Source: RGIG529 sp963929765 (GTDB lineage Bacteria; Bacillota; Clostridia; Oscillospirales; Oscillospiraceae). Taken from it: a stretch of 21,325 bases of DNA. Positions within the stretch are counted from its first letter, which is position 1; each line of letters begins with the position of its first letter. The translations under genes were made by a program, and so were the position numbers. Positions 1 through 6,499 of this stretch are shown here, piece by piece. The notes under the pieces are model-generated. The model worked only from the letters and a program-made list of their open reading frames with translations. It searched no databases and had not been told where the DNA came from. The DNA lies in NCBI GenBank assembly GCA_963929765.1, contig CAWVKD010000016.1, forward strand, positions 1 through 21,325, in the 5' to 3' direction.

Positions 1-1761
1 AGCATTGACCCAGCCACGTGCTTCATAATACATGGGTAGGGTTTCGCTCAATCTATTGACCTGTCCTTTCGAAGGACCATCTGCAATGGGTTCATCGGTG
101 AGACGTTTTGGCAGACAGTCATCTTCCGGCTTCATGCCAGCAGCCTTATTGAACATACGTTCCATATTATAGATACGTTCACCAGTTTTTAAAACGTCTT
201 CCACTGTATAATTGGTACCAATACCTGCATTCAAAAGCTCTGTGAATTCAGGAGCGCGCATAGCAAAAGAGGTAAATGTGCAGAATCCAAGAGAGTCAAC
301 AACGGAATTCAAATCTTGATAGGCCTTTGCCAATGCTGCTCTTCCTTCAATACTGGTACGGTCAACTGGCTGCTCGAACAGTCCAAGAACTTCCTGGCTT
401 ACCGTATAACCACGAACATGGCAACCACCACGGTTGGAAGTAGCATAGTTGATGCCGATTCCCTGAATGGCACGCGCATCGTATGCTGGCAGTTCCTGCT
501 TTTTCACGCTCATAGAGTATTCAGGATGACCATAATGTTCACAAAGGCGTGCAGAACCAGAAGACATAAGCCATGCCAGATCGCTTTCCGGATCACCAAT
601 TCTCTTGGTCCATTCCACCAGGGATTTGCCATTGCCCCATTCCAACGGAGCTCCGTCACAGTCTTCTTCTTTGATATAGCCACGCTGATACAATTCCATA
701 GCGGCTGCAATGGTACACGGAACAGAAATAGCATCTAACCCATATTCATTGCAAAGCATGTTAGCTTCATTGATAGAATCCATGTCAGCATTACCGCAGT
801 CTGCACCATATGCCCACAGAGGTTCATATTCAGGGCCGCCACACTCTTTTCCATCTACTTTCACAACACGGGCACAGGCCATAGCACAATGATGGCAGGC
901 ACCGTTTCTGACCAGATATTTTTCCGCCAAGGTCTCACCGGAAATATCATCTGCTTTTTCAAAATAGGATCCCTGCCAGTTGCGTACTGGAAATCCGCCT
1001 ACGCCGTTAATCACATTGACTAAGCTGGCTGTGCCCAGCTCACGCAGGCCACCACCTGTTACAGGTTCTTTTTTCAAAATTTCCATAGAGCGTGCATTAG
1101 CAGCTTTCAGAGCTTCCGGATCTGCAACATTGTCCACTACCTTCTTGGTTGCTTTCACTACGATTGCTTTCAGTTTTTTGGATCCCATAACAGCACCAAC
1201 GCCACCACGTCCTGCTGCCCGGTCCTTATCGTTCATAATAGCTGCCAAGAGAACCTTCTTCTCGCCAGCCGGTCCAATGTTTAAAACGGAAACATCGTCT
1301 CCATATTTTTTCTTCATTGCTCCATCGATTGCTTCGCTTAACATGCCCATATAATCTTTGGCATTGTGGAAATCGATCACATCATCATTGATGGTGAGAT
1401 ACGTCCATTCCGGTGCTTCACCTTCTACAATAATGGCATCCCAACCAGCATATTTCAGTTTTGCACCCCAAACGCCACCAGAGTTGGAACAGGCAATCAT
1501 ACCAGTTAAAGGAGATTTGGTAACAACCATGTAACGACCAGAAGACGGTGTCCGAGTACCGGTCATAGGACCTGTGATAAAGATGAGCTTATTGTCTGGA
1601 GACAGGGGATCTACTGTTGCCACGCCTTCATCATAAAGCATTTTAACACCAAGGCCACGGCCTCCGATGAATTTGTGTGCTAAATCAAGATCTAGTTTTT
1701 CAACCTTGACTTCGCCTGTTGTTAAATTGATTCTTGCTATTTTTTCACAATACGCACCCAT
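1..1761 (-). CDS. aor: Aldehyde:ferredoxin oxidoreductase (tungsten/molybdenum bis-pterin), 3' end cut by window edge
   Basis: This gene reads from ATG at 1761 to the left edge and gives 587 residues without a stop. The family is usually about 600-620 residues, so only a short C-terminal tail is missing. The product is a cytosolic enzyme that interconverts aldehydes and carboxylic acids, using ferredoxin and a tungsten or molybdenum bis-pterin. Seen in the translation: an N-terminal domain opening with MGAYCEKIARINL and the GGRGLG turn; a [4Fe-4S] motif C289-x2-C292-x3-C296 (GACHHCAMAC); a YGLDAIS pterin-contact segment near residue 343; and DSLGFC ending at C494, the fourth cluster ligand. 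This spacing closely matches the archaeal enzymes as I remember them. A late FN-x-n-DDCLP segment is also family-typical. A strong GGAGGT SD site at 1768-1773 decides the start. The gene diverges from the regulator at 2408. Metal choice (W or Mo) and substrate cannot be read from sequence. Confidence 0.97.
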   Translation of the reverse strand, partial: MGAYCEKIARINLTTGEVKVEKLDLDLAHKFIGGRGLGVKMLYDEGVATVDPLSPDNKLIFITGPMTGTRTPSSGRYMVVTKSPLTGMIACSNSGGVWGAKLKYAGWDAIIVEGEAPEWTYLTINDDVIDFHNAKDYMGMLSEAIDGAMKKKYGDDVSVLNIGPAGEKKVLLAAIMNDKDRAAGRGGVGAVMGSKKLKAIVVKATKKVVDNVADPEALKAANARSMEILKKEPVTGGGLRELGTASLVNVINGVGGFPVRNWQGSYFEKADDISGETLAEKYLVRNGACHHCAMACARVVKVDGKECGGPEYEPLWAYGADCGNADMDSINEANMLCNEYGLDAISVPCTIAAAMELYQRGYIKEEDCDGAPLEWGNGKSLVEWTKRIGDPESDLAWLMSSGSARLCEHYGHPEYSMSVKKQELPAYDARAIQGIGINYATSNRGGCHVRGYTVSQEVLGLFEQPVDRTSIEGRAALAKAYQDLNSVVDSLGFCTFTSFAMRAPEFTELLNAGIGTNYTVEDVLKTGERIYNMERMFNKAAGMKPEDDCLPKRLTDEPIADGPSKGQVNRLSETLPMYYEARGWVNA

Positions 1762-1817
1762 TCGATTACCTCCATTTTGATTTTCTTATGTTTGCTATTT
1801 GTTTCAACTTTTTTATG

Positions 1818-1834
1818 AGTGTCGTCAATAAATA
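1818..1834 (-). repeat. 17-bp inverted repeat, copy A (oriented toward the aldehyde oxidoreductase)
   Basis: Read on the minus strand this is TATTTATTGACGACACT, identical to copy B at 2150-2166 on the plus strand. It ends 57 bases before the leftward start codon. A perfect 17-base match within a region this short is very unlikely by chance. TTGACG inside it resembles a -35 box, but no good -10 box lies at the right distance, so an operator is the better reading. Confidence 0.6.
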
Positions 1835-1912
1835 AAAAAATAAATAAAAAAGGAAAAAAGGAAAAACGGGTCCAACAGCTAGGTTCTTAGCCGTCGTCCG
1901 CAAGCAATAGCG

Positions 1913-2056
1913 CTACATGAATAATAGACAATATGCAATTCCATGGACTTCCAGATTTATCTCTGAAGCAAAGAAACAGGAAATGTCACAGTGGCAATGA
2001 CACCCATAACAAACACCTGAATCAGTTCCGCCAGGCTTCATCGAATTTTCCTTCAT
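1913..2056 (-). CDS. Possible small cysteine-rich peptide (47 aa)
   Basis: A minus-strand ORF runs from ATG at 2056 to TAG at 1913. A second in-frame ATG at 2041 has a better SD site: AAGGA about 7 bases upstream gives a 42-residue product. The centre of the peptide reads GVCYGCHCHCDISCFF, so five cysteines and two histidines fall within 12 residues. A sixth cysteine lies near the C-terminus (AYCLLFM). It lies upstream of and codirectional with the aldehyde oxidoreductase, about 150 bases before its start. The Cys/His pattern suggests metal or cluster binding, or a peptide to be modified, but it is not a ferredoxin CxxCxxCxxxC motif and I recognise no family. The ACA-rich DNA here could produce such a run by chance, so this is only a candidate. 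Confidence 0.3.
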   Translation of the reverse strand: MKENSMKPGGTDSGVCYGCHCHCDISCFFASEINLEVHGIAYCLLFM

Positions 2057-2149
2057 CTCTCAAAAAGCATTGTCATTCGCTATGCCGAAGGCCAAAAGCG
2101 ATAGTTCTTGATACGGCTACATCTGTGTATTTCATCGCTCTCGACTTTG

Positions 2150-2166
2150 TATTTATTGACGACACT
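2150..2166 (+). repeat. 17-bp inverted repeat, copy B (oriented toward the regulator operon)
   Basis: TATTTATTGACGACACT on the plus strand matches copy A on the minus strand at 1818-1834 exactly. The copies face outward from the centre of the divergent region, each in the sense direction of its neighbouring gene. This is the arrangement expected of a site recognised by one shared regulator. Confidence 0.6.
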
Positions 2167-2220
2167 ACTTGGATTATAGAAACTATTTCTCCGGAACGCA
2201 AGATCATTAAAGCATTTCCG

Positions 2221-2250
2221 TGCGAAATAGGATGAAATCACTTCAAATCA
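2221..2250 (+). repeat. GAAAT-type 10-bp direct repeats, group 1
   Basis: There are three consecutive 10-base units: TGCGAAATAG, GATGAAATCA and CTTCAAATCA. The GAAAT/CAAAT core recurs once per helical turn, so the cores lie on one face of the DNA. The third unit is degenerate. This may be part of an operator array with group 2 downstream. Confidence 0.4.
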
Positions 2251-2274
2251 CACAAACGGCAACAGCAAAGTTCT

Positions 2275-2304
2275 TCCGAAATGGTACGAAATAGTACGAA
2301 ATCG
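2275..2304 (+). repeat. GAAAT-type 10-bp direct repeats, group 2, just upstream of the regulator promoter
   Basis: There are three consecutive 10-base units: TCCGAAATGG, TACGAAATAG and TACGAAATCG. The last two agree at nine of ten positions. They end 25 bases before the predicted -35 box. In-phase tandem sites suit a small excisionase-like DNA-binding domain that binds cooperatively, and the adjacent gene at 2408 encodes exactly such a domain. Autoregulation through these sites is inference. Confidence 0.5.
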
Positions 2305-2329
2305 AACATAATACCTACTCGTTATTGTC

Positions 2330-2358
2330 TTGCTTAAATAATTAAAAAAATGTATAAT
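2330..2358 (+). promoter_or_regulatory. Sigma-A-type promoter of the regulator/moeA operon
   Basis: The -35 box TTGCTT (2330-2335) and the perfect -10 box TATAAT (2353-2358) are separated by 17 bases. Transcription would start near 2365, about 43 bases before the ATG at 2408. The GAAAT repeats sit directly upstream. Confidence 0.7.
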
Positions 2359-2407
2359 ACATAACACGTACTTTGTAATCTTTTGTTCTATGGTAGGTGT
2401 CTGAAAT

Positions 2408-3349
2408 ATGGCTCAAAATAAATCCCTTTCTACACAAGAAGTGGCTGATATTTTACATGTCAGTAAATCCACGATTTATGAATTGATCAAACGCGGTGAG
2501 ATCAACTCCTATAAAATAGGCCGCAAAGTGCGCTTTACGCAAGACGATGTAGATGCCTATATTGTTCGCTCTCGTCATGAACAAAGCACCCAGCCTATCA
2601 AACACATTAAAGTGGAAAGCACACTCTTGAATCCTCTAAATAGTGCAAACACCGGTTTCATCTTATCAGGGCAAGATGTTATCTTGGACATTTTGGCAAA
2701 CTATTTACAGCAGAGCAATGTTAACGCTATGCGATGTTACCTTTCCAGTTTTGAAGGGCTCTTGTCACTTTATCAAAATAAGGTCCATGTTGCAGCTTGC
2801 CATCTCTATGCCGCTGATGAAAAGGATTTCAATACTCCTTTTGTCAAAAAATTGATGCCTGGCGTTCCCGCCGTTCTCATCAATCTCTCTTACCGCACTC
2901 AGGGTTTTTATGTACAGAAAGATAATCCCAAGCATATCACAGGATGGAAAGATCTCATGCGGAAAGACATTTCCATCCTGAACCGCCGTGTTGGTTCTAG
3001 TGCAAGAATCTTACTTGACGGACAGATTTGCAAAATGGGAATAGATCCTACTGGCATCAAAGGTTATGACAAGGAAAAAAAATCACATCTGACGGTAGCT
3101 GTTGCCATAGCAGATGGCGAAGCTGATATCGGTATTGGGACAGAGCGAGTCTCCCGCCAAATTGATGGTATTCATTTCATTCCTTTAATTGAGGAACGCT
3201 TTGATTTAGTGATACGAAAAGACCGCATGGAGACAGAAGAAGTACAAACTCTGATACGTGTTTTGAATTCAGCTCCCTTTCAAAAAGAGCTTTCTCATTT
3301 TTCTGGAAATGATTATCGCGATATTGGAAAGTTAATTGGCGAGGTGTAG
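2408..3349 (+). CDS. Transcriptional regulator: excisionase-type helix-turn-helix plus PBP-like sensor domain
   Basis: This is a 313-residue cytosolic protein with no signal peptide. Residues about 5-55 form an HTH_17/excisionase-type (MerR-like) DNA-binding domain: LSTQEVADILHVSKSTIYEL, then a basic turn and the IGRKVRFTQDDVDAYI wing. Residues about 80-300 form a PBP-like domain (the PF12727 type often found on MoeA proteins), with VAACHL, RTQGFYVQKDNP, NRRVGSSARILLD and ADIGIGTE segments. The same segments recur in the C-terminal half of the gene at 4585, so the two domains are paralogous. ATG at 2408 follows an AGGTG SD site at 2395-2399. The stop lies 4 bases before the moeA start. The likely role is a sensor of tungstate, molybdate or a pterin-metal state controlling this operon and perhaps the divergent oxidoreductase. 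The ligand is inferred from context. Confidence 0.88.
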   Translation: MAQNKSLSTQEVADILHVSKSTIYELIKRGEINSYKIGRKVRFTQDDVDAYIVRSRHEQSTQPIKHIKVESTLLNPLNSANTGFILSGQDVILDILANYLQQSNVNAMRCYLSSFEGLLSLYQNKVHVAACHLYAADEKDFNTPFVKKLMPGVPAVLINLSYRTQGFYVQKDNPKHITGWKDLMRKDISILNRRVGSSARILLDGQICKMGIDPTGIKGYDKEKKSHLTVAVAIADGEADIGIGTERVSRQIDGIHFIPLIEERFDLVIRKDRMETEEVQTLIRVLNSAPFQKELSHFSGNDYRDIGKLIGEV

Positions 3350-3353
3350 TGTT

Positions 3354-4577
3354 ATGTTGCAACTAAAAACACCAGAAGAAGTATTAGAATTGATCCATAT
3401 CGAATTTGAACCTTTTCAAGGTCGAACCGAATCTGTCAAACTAGACGAAGCCATTGGTAGAGTATTGGCAAAAGATATCATTGCAACCGAATATGTACCG
3501 GACTTTAACCGTTCTACCGTAGATGGATATGCGGTCAGGGCAAAGGATACGTTTGGCTGTTCTGATGCTATCCCCGCGATTCTTCCTCTTTTCAGAGAAG
3601 TATCCATGGGTGAAGGGGCTGATTTTGTTCTGCCTGATGGATCATGCTGCGCTGTTCCCACAGGGGGCGCTATACCACGAGGCGCCGACTGTGCCATAAT
3701 GATCGAATATACAGAACATTACGGCGATGGAACCATTGGTATCAGCAAAGCTGGAGCACCGGGGCAAAATATGATCTTCCGTGGCGATGATGTATGTCCG
3801 GGAGATATCATCTTAAAAGCTGGCCGATTGCTTTCTTCCCAAGATATCGGCGCTCTGGCTTCCATCGGCTGTGAATGGGTACCTGTTGTCCAAAAGCCAA
3901 AGGTAGGCATCCTTTCTACAGGTGATGAATTAGTACCCCCTCATATAAAACCTGGTCCAGGTCAGGTGCGTGATGTTAATTCTCCTATGCTCTGTGCGAT
4001 GTTAAAGGCTTTTGGTGCAAATGTGGTGAATTATGGAATTGTTGCAGATCAGGAACCACTCCTCGATACGAAAATGCGCGAAGCAGTTCAAGCATGCGAT
4101 GTCGTTTTGGTTTCCGGTGGAAGTAGTGTCGGTGTAAAAGATGCTACTTGCCGTATCATGGAGTCTCTCGGAACCCTTCTCTTGCATGGCATCGCCATCA
4201 AGCCTGGTAAACCAACGATTATGGGAAAAGCAGGAATAAAACCACTTGTGGGATTACCTGGACATCCTGTAGCAGCCTATTTTATAACGAAACTGTTTGT
4301 CCTCCCTCTTCTCGCTCGTCTTATGGGACGGGACATGCCTATTTATTCTGTTACTGCCGAGCTCGCTGAAAGTATGGGTGCCAATCACGGCAGAGCCCAA
4401 TATTCCTGTTGCCATTTGGAACACAAAAACGGTCGACTTCTTGCCAAGCCGATTCGGTCTAAATCCGGCCTTATCACAACCCTTGCCGGCTCTGACGGCT
4501 TTTTCTGCATTGACCGCAACTGTGAAGGGCTTGCAAAAGGCAGTGAAATTCAAGTAACGATTTGTTCAGGAGAGTGA
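3354..4577 (+). CDS. moeA: MoeA, molybdopterin molybdenumtransferase
   Basis: This 407-residue protein has the usual MoeA length (about 410) and domain order: MoeA N-terminal domain (about 1-165), MoCF-binding domain (about 170-315) and C-terminal beta domain (about 330-405). MoeA inserts molybdate or tungstate into adenylylated molybdopterin in the cytosol. Visible active-site motifs are STVDGYAV, PTGGAIP, STGDEL, SGGSSVGVKD, KPGKPT and GLPGHP, all intact. I chose ATG at 3354 over an upstream in-frame TTG at 3336 because GAGGTG at 3341-3346 gives an ideal SD spacing. The gene starts 4 bases after the regulator's stop and is followed 7 bases later by a second MoeA, so this is one operon. Two MoeA copies may divide labour between metals or between insertion steps. 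Confidence 0.95.
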   Translation: MLQLKTPEEVLELIHIEFEPFQGRTESVKLDEAIGRVLAKDIIATEYVPDFNRSTVDGYAVRAKDTFGCSDAIPAILPLFREVSMGEGADFVLPDGSCCAVPTGGAIPRGADCAIMIEYTEHYGDGTIGISKAGAPGQNMIFRGDDVCPGDIILKAGRLLSSQDIGALASIGCEWVPVVQKPKVGILSTGDELVPPHIKPGPGQVRDVNSPMLCAMLKAFGANVVNYGIVADQEPLLDTKMREAVQACDVVLVSGGSSVGVKDATCRIMESLGTLLLHGIAIKPGKPTIMGKAGIKPLVGLPGHPVAAYFITKLFVLPLLARLMGRDMPIYSVTAELAESMGANHGRAQYSCCHLEHKNGRLLAKPIRSKSGLITTLAGSDGFFCIDRNCEGLAKGSEIQVTICSGE

Positions 4578-4584
4578 AATAACC

Positions 4585-6495
4585 ATGGGATTTGAATATT
4601 TAACCAACGTACCACTTAAGCAGGCAAAAGAGGAATATCTTAACTTTCTGGTTCAAAAAGGATTTCGATCCAAAACAGAAATTATTTCCGTACAGCAAGC
4701 CTGTGGTAGACAGACAGCATCTGCTGTATATGCCCATATCAGCGCTCCTCATTACGCAGCCAGCGCAATGGATGGCATTGCCCTTAACGCAAAAGACAGC
4801 TTTGGTGCAACGGAAACCACACCCATCACTTTATCTCCTGATACATTCACTATAGTGGATACTGGCGATCCGATCCCAGATGGCTGCGATGCCGTTATTA
4901 TGGTTGAAGATATCGTTGCCAATGAGGATGGTTCTGTTACCATCCATGATGCCGCATCCCCCTGGCAACACATCCGCCAAATCGGCGAAGATATTTGCGC
5001 AGGTGAGATGATTATTGCATCCTTCCAGACAGTAACCCCATCCGCGATTGGTGCCATGATCGCAGGCGGTGTACTAGAAATCGAAGTCATTCAAAAACCT
5101 GTCATTGGCATCATTCCTACCGGCGATGAAATCATCCCTCCCTGTTCCGATCCAAAGCCGGGCGATATCCTAGAGTTCAATTCCTCCATTTTTTCCGCTA
5201 TGGTCACCCAATGGGGTGGTATTCCTGTCACCTACCCTATCGTTCCTGATACGTTTGATGAGATCAAGGAGATGGTAAAAAAGGCATCTGACGAATGTGA
5301 CATGGTCATTTTAAATGCCGGCTCTTCCGCAGGACGGGAAGATTTTTCCACCCAAGTAATCAAAGAACTCGGGCAGGTTTTGTATCATGGCATTGCAATG
5401 AAACCCGGAAAACCTGCGATCCTCGGCTGCCGCGATGGAAAACCCATCCTTGGTGTTCCCGGTTATCCTGTTTCTGGTATTATCGTCATTGAAGAATTTT
5501 TACGTCCTCTTATGGACTATTTCCTAGGGCGAAATGCATCGGAAAAAGTGTGTGTTGACGCCGTGTTAACCCGTCCCATCCTTTCCGGTTTTAAATATCA
5601 GGAGTTCGTCCGGGTTCGTATGGGTTATGTGAAAAATCAATTAATGGCGTCTCCATTGAGTCGTGGCAGCGGTGTTGTCTCTTCTTTTATGAAAGCAGAT
5701 GGAATCTTGGAAATTGCACAAGGTACCGAAGGATATGAAGCGGGATCCCATGTAAAAGTAAAGCTTCTCAACACGGAGGAAAAACTTCGAAACACTCTGG
5801 TTGTCATTGGCAGTCACGATCCTCTTTTAGACGAACTCGCAGACATGATGCACAGCGATAACCGCAATATCTACATGAGTTCTTCCCATGTTGGATCTAT
5901 GGGCGGCATTATGGCTATCCGGCGAGGGGAAGCTCATGCTGCAGGCTGTCACTTACTGGATACGGAAACGGGAGAATACAACCTCAGCTTTATCAAGAAA
6001 TACTTTCCCAAGGGCGACGTGAAACTGATCCGTTGCGTTGGTCGCCAGCAAGGACTTATGCTGCAAAAAGGTAATCCATTGCAAATAACATGCTTCGCCG
6101 ATATTGCAAAAGAAGGGGTGCGATACGTCAACCGCCAAAAAGGTTCTGGCACTCGCATTTTAATGGACTACCTTTGCAAAAAAGAGGGGCTTGACACATC
6201 TAAAATTTATGGTTACGAACGAGAAGAGCTGACTCATACCTCAGTTGCTGCTCAAATCGCAAGTGGCTCTGCCGATGCTGGCATGGGTATCTTTTCTGCT
6301 GCAAGCAATTACGAACTGGACTTTTTGCCCATCTGCATTGAAGAATACGACCTGATCATTCCAGATACAGAATGGGATACTCCTATGGTGCAGCAAATGA
6401 TAGAGACCTTGAAAAGCGAACGGTTCCAGCAAAAAATTTGCGCCATGGGCGGCTATACCATCGAAAATCCTGGCGAAATAATCGAGGTGAAATAA
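4585..6495 (+). CDS. MoeA fused to a PBP-like oxyanion-sensor domain
   Basis: This 636-residue fusion carries a full MoeA in residues about 1-405, with SAMDGIAL, DTGDPIPDG, PTGDEI, NAGSSAGREDF, KPGKPA and the variant GVPGYP motif where the first copy has GLPGHP. Residues about 410-630 form a PBP-like (PF12727-type) domain: HAAGCHLLD, GRQQGLMLQKGNP, NRQKGSGTRILMDYL and ADAGMGIFSAA. That domain closely parallels the sensor half of the regulator at 2408. Such MoeA-PBP fusions are known in anaerobes and archaea, but what the extra domain binds is not settled. It could present the metal oxyanion to the active site. An AGGAGAG SD site lies at 4568-4574, and the stop is 4 bases before the next gene. 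The protein is cytosolic with no signal peptide. Confidence 0.93.
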   Translation: MGFEYLTNVPLKQAKEEYLNFLVQKGFRSKTEIISVQQACGRQTASAVYAHISAPHYAASAMDGIALNAKDSFGATETTPITLSPDTFTIVDTGDPIPDGCDAVIMVEDIVANEDGSVTIHDAASPWQHIRQIGEDICAGEMIIASFQTVTPSAIGAMIAGGVLEIEVIQKPVIGIIPTGDEIIPPCSDPKPGDILEFNSSIFSAMVTQWGGIPVTYPIVPDTFDEIKEMVKKASDECDMVILNAGSSAGREDFSTQVIKELGQVLYHGIAMKPGKPAILGCRDGKPILGVPGYPVSGIIVIEEFLRPLMDYFLGRNASEKVCVDAVLTRPILSGFKYQEFVRVRMGYVKNQLMASPLSRGSGVVSSFMKADGILEIAQGTEGYEAGSHVKVKLLNTEEKLRNTLVVIGSHDPLLDELADMMHSDNRNIYMSSSHVGSMGGIMAIRRGEAHAAGCHLLDTETGEYNLSFIKKYFPKGDVKLIRCVGRQQGLMLQKGNPLQITCFADIAKEGVRYVNRQKGSGTRILMDYLCKKEGLDTSKIYGYEREELTHTSVAAQIASGSADAGMGIFSAASNYELDFLPICIEEYDLIIPDTEWDTPMVQQMIETLKSERFQQKICAMGGYTIENPGEIIEVK

Positions 6496-6499
6496 GGAT

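Larger units (their letters stand above)
1762..2407. promoter_or_regulatory. Divergent control region between the aldehyde oxidoreductase and the regulator/moeA operon
   Basis: This is a 646-bp stretch with no convincing long gene. It holds the SD site of the leftward gene (1768-1773), an A-rich tract at about 1830-1865, a 17-bp inverted repeat (1818-1834 and 2150-2166), a possible tiny Cys-rich ORF on the minus strand (1913-2056), two groups of 10-bp GAAAT repeats (2221-2250 and 2275-2304) and a good promoter for the rightward operon (2330-2358). The leftward promoter could not be fixed with confidence. The length and density of repeats suggest control of both sides by one or more regulators, which is inference. 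Confidence 0.7.

Noticed and set aside
316..1354. Plus-strand open frames inside the aldehyde oxidoreductase gene
   Set aside because: They are antisense shadows of a clearly coding gene with intact cluster motifs.
1933..2235. Plus-strand 100-codon frame in the divergent control region
   Set aside because: It has no SD site, its composition is unlike a protein, it has no recognisable domain, and it covers the repeats; it looks like chance.
3336..3353. Longer MoeA start at TTG 3336
   Set aside because: It would bury the GAGGTG SD site within the coding sequence and overlap the regulator; ATG 3354 is better placed.
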